The position numbers and the translations under genes were made by a program. From Microbacteriaceae bacterium (lineage in GTDB: Bacteria > Actinomycetota > Actinomycetes > Actinomycetales > Microbacteriaceae), in assembly GCA_024642605.1 (NCBI GenBank), contig JAHEAT010000088.1, positions 1 to 13,575 of the forward strand: 13,575 nucleotides of DNA. The letters run 5' to 3'. Shown here one piece after another: positions 1 to 6,533 of this stretch (positions within the stretch are counted from its first letter, which is position 1; the number at the start of each line of letters is the position of its first letter). A model generated the notes under the pieces. The model saw only the letters and a program-made list of their open reading frames with translations. It had not been told where the DNA came from and ran no database searches.

Positions 1-83
1 GTGCGGAAGTTCGCAAGCCCATTGGGTCTTTCGGATCAAGCAGAGTTGCTGCGCCAAACGCGTGCTGTGACAATATCCCGCCT

Positions 84-120
84 AACTTTTATGGCTTTCG
101 CCTCGTAAAACTTTTATGGC
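84..120. repeat. Short direct repeat in the region beyond rplA
   Basis: The 12-base word AACTTTTATGGC occurs at 84-95 and again at 109-120, a 25-bp period. The second copy runs into a small inverted repeat, ATGGC-CGAA-GCCAT (116-129), which on the minus strand is a stem closed by a UUCG tetraloop. The surrounding stretch 1-175 has no recognisable gene. It has short open frames on the plus strand, but they resemble no known protein. On the minus strand, TATAAA (complement of 129-134) could be a -10 box for a gene beyond the left edge. The role of the repeat is unknown. Confidence 0.4.
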
Positions 121-164
121 CGAAGCCATTTATAGCACCTCAACCTGAACAGAGGTCAGCCGAG

Positions 165-201
165 GGATGAAGAAAGGACCGGGGCGATTAGGCCCCGATC
201 C
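165..201 (-). terminator. Rho-independent terminator after rplA
   Basis: Arms 176-185 and 192-201 form a 10-bp stem on the minus strand (GGATCGGGGC paired with GCCCCGGTCC, one U-G wobble) around a 6-nt loop. A pyrimidine-rich TTTCTTC tail follows. It starts 28 bp beyond the rplA stop codon, so it most likely ends the secE-nusG-rplK-rplA transcript. The U tract is short, so termination may be incomplete. Confidence 0.75.
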
Positions 202-229
202 TCTCAACATTGAGTTTGTTTGGTGGAGT

Positions 230-931
230 TTAGAACTCAACCTTGGTGACGCTGGTGTCTAGTGGAATACCAGGGCCGAAAGTGGTTGCAACGGCACCCT
301 TAATTAGGTACTTACCCTTCGAAGACGAAGGCTTCAAACGCATGATCTCGTCGAGTGCAACGTCTAGGTTCTCGCCCAACTGCTGTGCAGTGAACGAAGA
401 CTTACCAATGATGAAGTGAAGGTTAGCCTGCTTGTCAACGCGAAACTCGATCTTTCCGCCCTTGATGTCGGTAACTGCCTTCGCTACGTCTGGGGTGACG
501 GTTCCGGTCTTAGGGTTTGGCATGAGGTTACGAGGACCAAGCACCTTACCTAGGCGACCCACCTTACCCATTAGCTCTGGGGTTGATACTGCAGAGTCAA
601 AGTCGACCCATCCTGCAGCAACCTTCTCAATAAGCTCGTCGCCACCGACTTCGTCGGCTCCGGCTGCGCGGGCTGCATCGGCAGCTGCACCGGTTGCGAA
701 CACGATAACGCGGGCGGTCTTACCGGTTCCGTTTGGAAGCGATACGGTGCCGCGGATCATCTGGTCGGCCTTGCGAGGGTCAACACCTAGCTTGAAAGCA
801 ACCTCGATGGTGGCGTCAAACTTGCTGGTTACGGTCTCTTTGACCAGGGTTACTGCTTCAGCTGGGGTGTAGAACTTACCAGGCTGAATCTTTGCTGCTG
901 CGGCTTCGTAAGCCTTGCTGCGCTTTGCCAT
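230..931 (-). CDS. rplA: 50S ribosomal protein L1
   Basis: Ribosomal protein L1 builds the mobile L1 stalk of the 50S subunit by binding 23S rRNA near the E site. In many bacteria it also represses translation of its own mRNA. The 233-residue length is normal for the family. The L1 signature lies at about residues 121-142 ([20 protein letters not shown]), and the N-terminal MAKRSKAY start is typical. The ATG at 931 is preceded by AAGGA at suitable spacing, which supports this start. It is the last gene of the secE-nusG-rplK-rplA group, 84 bp after rplK. A candidate L1-binding hairpin in that gap suggests autoregulation. A terminator follows at 176-201. Nothing in the protein looks unusual. 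Confidence 0.98.
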   Translation of the reverse strand: MAKRSKAYEAAAAKIQPGKFYTPAEAVTLVKETVTSKFDATIEVAFKLGVDPRKADQMIRGTVSLPNGTGKTARVIVFATGAAADAARAAGADEVGGDELIEKVAAGWVDFDSAVSTPELMGKVGRLGKVLGPRNLMPNPKTGTVTPDVAKAVTDIKGGKIEFRVDKQANLHFIIGKSSFTAQQLGENLDVALDEIMRLKPSSSKGKYLIKGAVATTFGPGIPLDTSVTKVEF

Positions 932-959
932 TGCTGTTATTCCTTTTCTTGTTGGTCAC

Positions 960-998
960 AGTTGTGGTCTGCGTGCCGCGCTGGGCACTCCCACGACT
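960..998 (-). promoter_or_regulatory. Putative L1-binding mRNA element upstream of rplA
   Basis: Read on the minus strand, the rplK-rplA gap folds as an outer stem GUGG/CCAC (991-994 with 964-967), extended by AGU/ACU beyond one C-A mismatch. Inside are an asymmetric loop with GAG on the 5' side and CGCAGA on the 3' side, an inner UGCC/GGCA stem, and a 6-nt loop. The 5' strand GUGGGAG matches, from memory, the L1-binding segment of 23S rRNA, where GUGGGAG faces a CCAC strand. L1 is known to repress its own operon by binding an rRNA-like mRNA site. The placement directly before rplA suggests L1 could control its own translation separately from L11. The structure is read from sequence; the function is inferred. 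Confidence 0.6.
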
Positions 999-1015
999 TA
1001 TCTTTTTTTTGTGGC

Positions 1016-1447
1016 TTAGGCCTCGACGGTGATGCCCATGCTGCGGGCGGTTCCGGCGATGATCTTTGCCGCGGCCTCAACGTCGTTAGCGTTTAGGTCG
1101 GTGAGCTTCTGCTCTGCGATCTTTAGAACCTGTTCGCGGCTCAGGGTTGCAACCTTCACGGTGTGTGGGGTTGACGAGCCCTTTGCTACGCCAGCTGCCT
1201 TCTTGATTAGCTCAGCTGCTGGTGGGGTCTTCAGAACGAAGGTGAACGAGCGGTCTTCGTAAACGGTGATTTCAACCGGTACGACGTTTCCGCGCTGGTC
1301 TGCAGTTGCGTTGTTGTACGCGGTGCAGAACTCCATGATGTTCACACCGTGCTGACCAAGTGCCGGACCAATCGGTGGAGCTGGGTTAGCAGCGCCTGCC
1401 TGGATCTGGAGCTTGATCATTCCAGTGATCTTTTTCTTCGGTGCCAT
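1016..1447 (-). CDS. rplK: 50S ribosomal protein L11
   Basis: L11 binds the GTPase-associated centre of 23S rRNA. There it takes part in elongation factor function and is the target region of thiopeptides. The 143-residue length is normal. The N-terminal domain has the proline-rich loop [15 protein letters not shown] (about residues 22-36). The C-terminal rRNA-binding domain ends with the RSMGITV signature near residue 135. AAAGG lies just ahead of the ATG at 1447 and supports the start. The gene is 48 bp downstream of nusG and 84 bp upstream of rplA, all on the same strand, in the order usual for bacteria. No anomaly is seen. Confidence 0.98.
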   Translation of the reverse strand: MAPKKKITGMIKLQIQAGAANPAPPIGPALGQHGVNIMEFCTAYNNATADQRGNVVPVEITVYEDRSFTFVLKTPPAAELIKKAAGVAKGSSTPHTVKVATLSREQVLKIAEQKLTDLNANDVEAAAKIIAGTARSMGITVEA

Positions 1448-1495
1448 TTGTTATTCCTTTGGTTTGTTTGGGAACTCTATAAAAATCTTTGAAAA

Positions 1496-2377
1496 CTAGT
1501 TGAGGGGTCCGACCTGCTCGAAGCCAAGCTCCACAGGAGTTTCGCGCTCGAACAGTGAAACAAGCACGGTGAGCTTGCCGCTCTCTGGCTTGATTTCGGA
1601 GATGGTGCCTGGCAGACCCGCGAAAGAACCGTCGCGAATCATGATGCTCTCGCCAATCTTGTAATCCACGCTGATTGGAATCGCCTTCGACTTGCCACGA
1701 ACGGCAACCGAACCCTTAGCGGCAGCCTTGGCGGCGGCCTCTTCAGGAAGTTCGTAAAGCCACTTCTTGAGCATTTCGAAAGCTTCGCTTGGGCGAAGTG
1801 GCGTTGGGTTCTGCGAGTTGCCGACGAAGCCGGTAACTGCAGGAGTGTGGCGAATAAGTGCCCATGAGTCTTCGTTCAGTTCCATACGGATCAAAACGTA
1901 GCCAGGTACCTTCACCTTGGTAACAAGCTTGCGCTGGCCGTTCTTGATTTCGACGGTGTCTTCGAGAACAACTTCAATCTGAAATACATCGTCGCCACCG
2001 GCCTGGGTGAGGCGGCGGTTTTCAACGTTCTGCTTTACGCGCTTCTCGTAGCCGGCGTATGAGTGAACTACGTACCACTTGCCAGGTAGCGCACGGAAAT
2101 CGGCGCGGAACTGGGCGTAAGGGTCTTCGTCTTCTTCGGCGTCTGCTGAGGCTTCTGGTGCTGCAACTTCTGCGGCGGCCTCTGCGTCAACCTCGTCAAC
2201 CTCGTCAACCGCAACTTCTTCGACATCAACAACTACGTCGTCGGTTGCGTCTAGTGCTAGCTCATCGGCTGCCTCAAGTGCTTCGTCGGTTTCTTCGGCG
2301 ATGGCGTCTTCGGCCTCGTGCACTGCTTCAACGGCGTCAAGTTCGAGCTCTAGCTCGTCGCGCTCGATTTCACTCAC
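1496..2377 (-). CDS. nusG: Transcription termination/antitermination protein NusG with acidic N-terminal extension
   Basis: NusG binds RNA polymerase through its NGN domain and links it to Rho or ribosomal protein S10 through its KOW domain. The NGN domain starts at about residue 99 ([19 protein letters not shown]) and includes VPGYVLIRM near 158. An Ala/Lys/Glu-rich linker spans about 208-235. The KOW domain lies at about 241-270 ([16 protein letters not shown]). The protein has 293 residues against roughly 180 in E. coli. The difference is mostly an N-terminal extension of about 95 residues that is dominated by Asp, Glu, Ala and Val and has almost no basic residues. Acidic NusG extensions are known in actinobacteria; their role is unclear. 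The start codon is GTG at 2375-2377, with AGGAAG upstream. secE lies 49 bp upstream. Confidence 0.97.
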   Translation of the reverse strand: MSEIERDELELELDAVEAVHEAEDAIAEETDEALEAADELALDATDDVVVDVEEVAVDEVDEVDAEAAAEVAAPEASADAEEDEDPYAQFRADFRALPGKWYVVHSYAGYEKRVKQNVENRRLTQAGGDDVFQIEVVLEDTVEIKNGQRKLVTKVKVPGYVLIRMELNEDSWALIRHTPAVTGFVGNSQNPTPLRPSEAFEMLKKWLYELPEEAAAKAAAKGSVAVRGKSKAIPISVDYKIGESIMIRDGSFAGLPGTISEIKPESGKLTVLVSLFERETPVELGFEQVGPLN

Positions 2378-2426
2378 GGTGGCTTCCTATCGTTTGAAAA
2401 GTCTGTTTTGGTTTGCTGTAAAAGTT

Positions 2427-2699
2427 TTAGGCGGTTGCAGTCGGTGTGAAAAGGAACTGCACAACGTAGAAGAACGCCCAGTCGAGAATTGCAATCAGAA
2501 TCATGACCACGGTCACGAAGCCCAACACCACGAAGGTGTAGTTGCGAAGCTCGGCCCAGGTAGGACGGGTGACTTTGCCAAGCTCGCCAATAACCTGCTT
2601 GATAAACAGGATGACGCGAGCAATCGGCCCACGCGCAGTCGCGCGGTCGGCCTTGGCCTTGTCGACGAGATTCTCTGATGCCTCGTACTCTTCTGCCAT
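2427..2699 (-). CDS. secE: Preprotein translocase subunit SecE
   Basis: SecE clamps SecY in the membrane-embedded SecYEG protein-export channel. This is the short, single-span form usual in actinobacteria. The protein is 90 residues when started at the ATG at 2699. That start has a good ribosome-binding site (AGAAGGAAG) just upstream. An in-frame ATG at 2738 would add 13 residues but lacks a comparable site and lies almost against the tRNA-Trp 3' end, so it is rejected. A charged N-terminus is followed by the conserved amphipathic segment FIKQVIGELGKVTRPTWAEL (about 32-51) and one membrane span at about 54-84. It lies between tRNA-Trp and nusG and is probably cotranscribed with both. Confidence 0.95.
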   Translation of the reverse strand: MAEEYEASENLVDKAKADRATARGPIARVILFIKQVIGELGKVTRPTWAELRNYTFVVLGFVTVVMILIAILDWAFFYVVQFLFTPTATA

Positions 2700-2729
2700 C
2701 GTTCTTCCTTCTGTTTCAGTTTGCAACCT

Positions 2730-2741
2730 AAGTTGCAACTT
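2730..2741. repeat. Perfect 12-bp palindrome between tRNA-Trp and secE
   Basis: AAGTTGCAACTT is its own reverse complement. It lies immediately after the tRNA-Trp 3' end in transcription order and before the secE ribosome-binding site. A second TTGCAAC word sits at 2721-2727. It could help processing between tRNA and mRNA or be chance; nothing else in the sequence decides. Confidence 0.4.
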
Positions 2742-2742
2742 G

Positions 2743-2815
2743 CAGGGCGGACAGGACTCGAACCTGCAACCTGCGGTTTTGGAGACCGCTGCTCTACCAA
2801 TTGAGCCACCGCCCT
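2743..2815 (-). tRNA. tRNA-Trp (anticodon CCA)
   Basis: The minus strand folds into a full cloverleaf. The acceptor arms are AGGGCGG and CCGCCCT, with discriminator G. The D arm contains GCTCAATTGGTAGAGC. The anticodon stem GCGGT/ACCGC encloses a loop with CCA, and the T loop is TTCGAGT. A 3' CCA is not encoded. A tRNA-Trp just upstream of secE is the usual actinobacterial arrangement (trpT-secE-nusG). The tRNA ends 43 bp before the secE start, so the two probably share a primary transcript. Confidence 0.97.
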
Positions 2816-3078
2816 AGACGGTTGGTAGCCGGCACGATTAGCTTGCGCTTTTAGTGCTTGGTAACCGCCGAAGCATCCGTGGCATCACCCCTGAAAAAGG
2901 CAGACTTCTAGATTGAAATCTAAGGTGATTAATTTGCCAGATTAGGCTCCGGAAGTTGTCAACTACCTCCTAGGAGTTTAGCCCTCAAACCTAAGAAATG
3001 CAAAGGGAAAGTGGGCTGAACGGTGCAAAATGGCCAACCGAGCCCCGAACGGTTTAGTGCTAAAGGTAGGCTTAACCC
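2816..3078. promoter_or_regulatory. Divergent intergenic region, tRNA-Trp / aminotransferase gene
   Basis: This 263-bp region must hold the promoter for tRNA-Trp and secE-nusG on the minus strand and one for the aminotransferase gene on the plus strand. A consensus-like TTGACA occurs on the minus strand (complement of 2957-2962), but no convincing -10 box lies 16-19 bp beyond it. Inverted repeats are visible at 2909-2922 (TAGATT-GA-AATCTA), nested inside ATCACC (2884-2889) and GGTGAT (2924-2929), and at 2954-2964 (AGTTG-T-CAACT). No open frame here looks real. Confidence 0.4.
3067..3078 (+). promoter_or_regulatory. Probable -10 box of a leaderless aminotransferase transcript
   Basis: TAGGCT at 3067-3072 fits the actinobacterial TANNNT -10 pattern and ends 6 nt before the ATG at 3079. 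That would place the transcription start at or next to the A of ATG. No good -35 box is seen. A weak GTAGG could serve as an alternative ribosome-binding site, so the leaderless reading is not certain. Confidence 0.45.
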
Positions 3079-4278
3079 ATGCCTGAATTTGCCAGAATCT
3101 CAAAACGCATCGGCGCGATTGCCGAATCGGCCACCCTCAAGGTTGACGCCAAGGCCAAAGGTCTACAGGCCGCAGGTCGCCCGGTTATTTCTTACGCAGC
3201 CGGCGAACCAGACTTCGCCACCCCAAACCACATCGTTGAAGCCGCCGTTTTGGCCGCTCGCGACCCAAAGAACCACCGATACACGCCTGCCATCGGTTTG
3301 CCCGAGCTGCGCGAAGCGATCGTTGCAAAGACCAAGCAAGACTCGGGCACCGAGTACACCGCTGCCCAGGTTGTAGTTACCAACGGCGGCAAGCAGGCTG
3401 TTTACCAGGCGTTTGCAACTCTCTTAGATGCAGGCGACGAAGTGCTTCTGCCATCTCCTTACTGGACCACCTACCCAGAGGCGATTGCCCTTGCCGGCGG
3501 CAAGACCGTAGAAGTTTTCGCTGGCTCAGACCAGAACTACAAGGTCACCGTGGCTCAGCTCGAAGCTGCCCGCACCGACCGCTCGAAGGTTCTGCTGTTC
3601 TGCTCGCCTTCGAACCCAACCGGATCGGTTTACTCACGCGAAGAAGTTGAAGCCATCGGGCGTTGGGCTTACGAGCACGGCCTGTGGATCATCTCTGACG
3701 AGATTTATCAGAACCTCACCTACGACGGCGTGAAGGCAGTTTCGGTTACCGAGGCGGTGCCCGAGATGATCGATCGCACCATTTTGGTAAATGGTGTTGC
3801 AAAGTCTTATGCCATGACCGGCTGGCGTCTGGGCTGGATGGTCGGCCCGCTCGATGCCATGAAGGCTGCCGGCAACTTGCAGTCGCATTTGTCGTCGAAC
3901 GTCTCTAACGTTTCACAGCGCGCAGCAATTGCAGCTCTCACCGGCCCGCAAGAAGAGGTTGAGGCTATGCGAGAGTCATTTGACCGTCGCCGCAAGCTTG
4001 CAGTTGCCGAACTCAACGAGATTCCGGGTTGGGTTGCACCAATGCCTGAAGGCGCGTTCTATGTTTACTCAGACGTCTCGGGCCTCCTCGGCCGCGAGTG
4101 GGGTGGCAAGCAAATCAACACTTCGCTTGAACTTTGCGATTACATCTTGGATGCCGCTGAAGTGGCACTGGTTCCTGGCGAGGCTTTCGGCCCGTCTGGT
4201 TATGTGCGCATGAGCTACGCGCTCGGTGATGGCCCGCTTCTCGAGGGCATCCAGCGCCTGCAGAAGTTGTTTGCTTAG
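3079..4278 (+). CDS. aspC: PLP-dependent aminotransferase, aspartate aminotransferase type (class I)
   Basis: This is a cytoplasmic fold-type I aminotransferase, probably moving the amino group between aspartate (or related amino acids) and 2-oxoglutarate. The 399-residue length is normal. Visible motifs are [12 protein letters not shown] near 38-49, the cofactor-contacting NPTG at 179-182, DEIY with Asp207 and Tyr210, and the Schiff-base lysine Lys242 in [13 protein letters not shown]. The substrate-carboxylate arginine is Arg377 in YVRMSYALG. The RLGWMVGP pattern and length suit the bacterial Ib group. It sits alone on the plus strand between tRNA-Trp and murB, as in Streptomyces. No strong ribosome-binding site precedes it; a TAGGCT box suggests a leaderless mRNA. 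Exact substrate range cannot be read from sequence. Confidence 0.93.
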   Translation: MPEFARISKRIGAIAESATLKVDAKAKGLQAAGRPVISYAAGEPDFATPNHIVEAAVLAARDPKNHRYTPAIGLPELREAIVAKTKQDSGTEYTAAQVVVTNGGKQAVYQAFATLLDAGDEVLLPSPYWTTYPEAIALAGGKTVEVFAGSDQNYKVTVAQLEAARTDRSKVLLFCSPSNPTGSVYSREEVEAIGRWAYEHGLWIISDEIYQNLTYDGVKAVSVTEAVPEMIDRTILVNGVAKSYAMTGWRLGWMVGPLDAMKAAGNLQSHLSSNVSNVSQRAAIAALTGPQEEVEAMRESFDRRRKLAVAELNEIPGWVAPMPEGAFYVYSDVSGLLGREWGGKQINTSLELCDYILDAAEVALVPGEAFGPSGYVRMSYALGDGPLLEGIQRLQKLFA

Positions 4279-4299
4279 AGCCTTTGCAGTTTCGCTGAA

Positions 4300-5298
4300 C
4301 TAGAAGCCGATTAGGTTTGGCTCTGGTACGAGGTTAACGCCCCAGCGATTTGCAACTTGCAACTGAATGAAACTTGCCAATTCGCGCACCTGCTCTGCCG
4401 TTGCAAAACCTCGGTTGGTAATTGCAAGCGAATGTTTGGTTGACAACGCCGCCTGAGAATCGCCCAACTTGAAGCCCTTTGGCAATCCGGAGTTTTCAAT
4501 CAGCCACGCCGCACTCAGCTTTACATTGCCATCTTCTTGCAACCAGCGCGGGGCATCTCCAGGGATGCTTCGCGAAAAGCCATCGCTCACAATCGGGTTT
4601 GTAAAGAACGAACCGCAAGACCAGGTGTCGTGATCAGCCTCGTTGAGCACCATTCCCTTTAGCGCTCGAGTAGCAATAACCGATTCACGTACGTCAGCGG
4701 GATTCGTGACCGAGCGTCCCAGCGCTTCGGTGAGGCGAATGAGCGCCTCACGCTCTGGCTGAAACTCCTCAAGCACAAACTCAACCCAAGTGATCACTCC
4801 CAAACGACCACCGCTTTTGAAGATACTGTCGCGGTAGGAAAAGCCGAGTTCGGCAGCGGTTAGCTCAACGACTTCGTGAGTTTTGTAATCCAAGAATTCG
4901 ACGCGTGAGATGGTTTCTGCAACCTCTTGGCCGTATGCCCCGATGTTTTGCACTGGCGCGGCACCGACGCATCCTGGAATGCCGCTGAGCGCTTCGACGC
5001 CGGTGAGATTGTTTGCAACCGTGAATGCAACAAAGTTGTCCCAGTTTTCACCGGCTTGCACGCGAACCGTTGTGCCTTCGCGTTCGATTCCAAAATTTTC
5101 AGTTTTGATAACCGAAAACTCTTCAAGATTTTCTGAGGCCACAATGTTGCTGCCACCCCCGAGCACAAACCATTGATCGGCTTCACTCCAGGTTTCAACC
5201 GCTCCCGAAATGAGCTCATCGCGAGTGGATGCCACGAACATGCTGGCAGGTGTGCCACCCACACGCATCGTGGTTAATTCGCTCAGAGATTTCGGCAT
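4300..5298 (-). CDS. murB: UDP-N-acetylenolpyruvoylglucosamine reductase MurB
   Basis: MurB uses FAD and NADPH to reduce UDP-GlcNAc-enolpyruvate to UDP-N-acetylmuramate, the second committed step of peptidoglycan precursor synthesis. The 332-residue length fits the E. coli-like type I enzyme. FAD-binding motifs are TTMRVGGTP (9-17), LGGGSNIV (46-53) and GIPGCVGAAPVQNIGAYGQE (106-125). Catalytic candidates are Arg156 in YRDS, Ser230 in CGSFF and Glu327 in VPEPNLIG. The ATG at 5298 is the only upstream start available, because an in-frame TAG lies two codons before it. It has no clear ribosome-binding site and lies 13 bp after the stop of the MaoC gene, so translation is probably coupled. It converges on the aminotransferase gene with only 21 bp between stops and no obvious terminator. 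Confidence 0.97.
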   Translation of the reverse strand: MPKSLSELTTMRVGGTPASMFVASTRDELISGAVETWSEADQWFVLGGGSNIVASENLEEFSVIKTENFGIEREGTTVRVQAGENWDNFVAFTVANNLTGVEALSGIPGCVGAAPVQNIGAYGQEVAETISRVEFLDYKTHEVVELTAAELGFSYRDSIFKSGGRLGVITWVEFVLEEFQPEREALIRLTEALGRSVTNPADVRESVIATRALKGMVLNEADHDTWSCGSFFTNPIVSDGFSRSIPGDAPRWLQEDGNVKLSAAWLIENSGLPKGFKLGDSQAALSTKHSLAITNRGFATAEQVRELASFIQLQVANRWGVNLVPEPNLIGF

Positions 5299-5311
5299 GA
5301 TCTAGCAGCGC

Positions 5312-5734
5312 CTACAGGCGAACTCGCGCCTGCGCCTTGCCCAAAACCGCGGTGTCGTTGAAGGTTGCAGTTAGGTCTACGCGAACTTCGCCTGTTTCGG
5401 TGTTGATCTCGCCGATCTTGCCAACCACCTTCAGAATGGCTCCCTCGGCGGCGTCAACCACAACTGGCTTGGTGAAGCGCACGCCGTAATCGATAACCTT
5501 TCCGGCATCGCCAACCCAGTCGGCTGCCACCTGAACGGCTACACCCATGGTGAGCATTCCGTGAGCAAGAACGCCAGGTAGGCCAACTGCTGCGGCAAAG
5601 TCGTCGCGGTAGTGAATCGGGTTGAAATCGCCCGACGCTCCCGCGTAGCGCACTAGCGAATCGCGGCTCAGGTGAAACTCGCGCGAACCGATCTCTTGGC
5701 CTACTTCGAGACCAGCCATGTTGATGTGGGTCAT
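5312..5734 (-). CDS. MaoC-family (R)-hydroxyacyl dehydratase, HadB-like
   Basis: This hot-dog-fold hydratase/dehydratase has 140 residues. The hydratase-2 motif YAGASGDFNPIHYRDDFA spans residues 30-47, with the catalytic pair Asp36 and His41. It is followed by GLPGVLAHGMLTMG. In mycobacteria the equivalent gene hadB encodes the catalytic subunit of the FAS-II 3-hydroxyacyl-ACP dehydratase and pairs with HadA or HadC. The start overlaps the stop of the upstream MaoC gene by 4 bp (ATGA), and AGGGG lies just before it, so the two are translationally coupled and probably form a heterodimer. The role in an organism probably without mycolic acids is not clear; general fatty-acid synthesis or acyl-CoA hydration are both possible. 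Confidence 0.88.
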   Translation of the reverse strand: MTHINMAGLEVGQEIGSREFHLSRDSLVRYAGASGDFNPIHYRDDFAAAVGLPGVLAHGMLTMGVAVQVAADWVGDAGKVIDYGVRFTKPVVVDAAEGAILKVVGKIGEINTETGEVRVDLTATFNDTAVLGKAQARVRL

Positions 5735-6174
5735 TCGTCGCCCCTAACTACGAGCGTGGAGATTGCGGTGCAAACCAGAGCACTGGCGGCATCGAAGATT
5801 TGCGTTTCGAAAGTGATCATCGAGTGAGCACCGAGGCTTTTGACGCTCGCCACCGTTAGCTGGCTGGTGAGTTCGTCGCCCGCAACGATAGGGCGAACGT
5901 GCACAAAGCGCTGGTCGCCGTGCACCACGCGGCTAAAGTCGATGTCGGCCTCGGGGTCGCCGAGCACGGTAGCCAGGCTGCGCTCCTGAATGACAACCGC
6001 GAAGGTTGGAGGTGCAACGACGTCGGTGTATCCGGCGGCTTGAGCTGCAAAGACATCGTGGTTTACAGAGTTAGTTGACATTACCGCGTGGGCGAATTCG
6101 CGGATCTTCTCGCGACCGACCAAATAAGGTTCGGTGGCGGGATACTTCTTGCCCTCAACATTGGCATTTACCAT
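5731..6174 (-). CDS. MaoC-like dehydratase N-terminal-type subunit, HadA/UPF0336-like
   Basis: This is a 147-residue hot-dog-fold protein of the HadA/HadC (FAS1-type dehydratase) family. Recognisable segments are GYTDVVAPPTFAVV (48-61) and VHGDQRFVHVRPIVAGDEL (84-102). It lacks the Asp-His hydratase-2 motif of its partner, as expected for the non-catalytic, substrate-binding subunit. It overlaps the HadB-like gene by 4 bp and precedes murB in the same transcript. The ATG at 6174 has no ribosome-binding site. A TACGCT box ends 7 nt before it, and a strong terminator lies just upstream, so the gene probably starts its own leaderless transcript. Substrate is inferred only from the family. Confidence 0.87.
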   Translation of the reverse strand: MVNANVEGKKYPATEPYLVGREKIREFAHAVMSTNSVNHDVFAAQAAGYTDVVAPPTFAVVIQERSLATVLGDPEADIDFSRVVHGDQRFVHVRPIVAGDELTSQLTVASVKSLGAHSMITFETQIFDAASALVCTAISTLVVRGDE

Positions 6175-6187
6175 GCCTACAAGCGTA
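6175..6187 (-). promoter_or_regulatory. Probable -10 box of a leaderless dehydratase-murB transcript
   Basis: On the minus strand TACGCT (complement of 6182-6187) is followed by seven bases and then the ATG at 6174. The same TACGCT-N7-ATG layout occurs before the alpha-glucosidase gene at 12704-12719. The -35 position falls inside the preceding terminator hairpin and shows no match. No ribosome-binding site is present. Confidence 0.5.
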
Positions 6188-6190
6188 GAC

Positions 6191-6222
6191 GAAAAGCAAA
6201 AAGCCGGCCCGAAGGCCGGCTT
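6191..6222 (-). terminator. Strong terminator after tRNA-Met
   Basis: A perfect 9-bp stem AAGCCGGCC/GGCCGGCTT (arms 6214-6222 and 6201-6209) encloses a TTCG tetraloop on the minus strand. It is followed by TTTGCTTTTC. It begins 13 nt after the encoded CCA of tRNA-Met and separates the tRNA pair from the dehydratase-murB group. Confidence 0.9.
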
Positions 6223-6235
6223 GCTTTATAACTGT

Positions 6236-6312
6236 TGGTAGCTGGGGCGGGACTCGAACCCGCGACCCCACGATTATGAGTCGTGTGCTCTAACCACCTG
6301 AGCTACCCAGCC
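6236..6312 (-). tRNA. tRNA-Met, elongator type (anticodon CAU)
   Basis: Full cloverleaf on the minus strand. The acceptor is GGCTGGG with CCCAGCT (a G-U pair at the first position), discriminator A, and an encoded CCA at 6236-6238. The anticodon stem CACGA/TCGTG encloses CTCATAA, giving CAU. The paired acceptor end and the overall similarity to actinobacterial elongator tRNA-Met argue against the initiator. A CAU anticodon modified to read Ile AUA cannot be excluded by eye. Confidence 0.93.
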
Positions 6313-6313
6313 A

Positions 6314-6388
<75 letters not shown>

Positions 6389-6423
6389 GTGACCAAAATC
6401 GCACTTGGCGCAGGCACCAGAAA

Positions 6424-6452
6424 AGATTAGCACTTTAGGCGCATGCTCACAA
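6424..6452 (-). promoter_or_regulatory. Promoter of the tRNA-Thr/tRNA-Met transcript
   Basis: On the minus strand TTGTGA (complement of 6447-6452) and TAATCT (complement of 6424-6429) are separated by exactly 17 bp. This is a good vegetative sigma-factor match. Transcription would start about 30 bp before the tRNA-Thr 5' end. The -35 box lies inside an inverted repeat (6449-6464). Confidence 0.7.
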
Positions 6453-6520
6453 AACGAGTTTTGTCGATTAGAAACGCTTTAATGCAAAGACGTTTTCTGG
6501 TTTACAAAGTGCTTTCGCAC
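6449..6520 (-). terminator. Cluster of three small hairpins downstream of the mal operon
   Basis: Three inverted repeats follow the glycosidase stop codon in turn. GTGC-GAAA-GCAC followed by TTTG is at 6509-6520. AGAAAACGTCTTT/AAAGCGTTTCT, with two bulged bases, is at 6470-6498. ACAAAACTCGTTTTGT is at 6449-6464. None is a textbook terminator on its own, but together they are the only candidate for ending the malEFG-glycosidase transcript before the tRNA promoter. The middle element also resembles LacI-family operator halves. Confidence 0.4.
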
Positions 6521-6533
6521 AGAAATGCGACCT

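Noticed and set aside
1..170. Open plus-strand frames, one ending at 106-108 and another at 168-170, as the tail of a gene entering from the left
   Set aside because: Neither short peptide resembles a known family, codon choice favours neither frame, and the direct repeat fits non-coding DNA better. A truncated gene end cannot be fully excluded.
432..872. 146-codon plus-strand open frame opposite rplA
   Set aside because: It is the antisense shadow of a well-conserved ribosomal protein gene, with low-complexity Ser/Thr/Ala content and no ribosome-binding site.
2059..2397. Arg/Leu-rich plus-strand open frame opposite the nusG N-terminus
   Set aside because: The repetitive composition is the complement of the acidic Glu/Asp/Ala codons of NusG, not a separate gene.
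2427..2738. Longer secE starting at the ATG at 2738
   Set aside because: The internal ATG at 2699 has a strong ribosome-binding site and gives the usual length. The longer form starts three bases from the tRNA end.
2513..2809. Minus-strand open frame beginning MAQLVEQRSPKPQVAGSSPV
   Set aside because: The N-terminal part is a translation of tRNA-Trp, a common false protein, and the rest is secE in another frame.
2957..2962. TTGACA on the minus strand as the -35 box of the tRNA-Trp operon
   Set aside because: No acceptable -10 hexamer lies 16-19 bp downstream; TAATCT is only 12 bp away. It is kept as a note in the intergenic entry.
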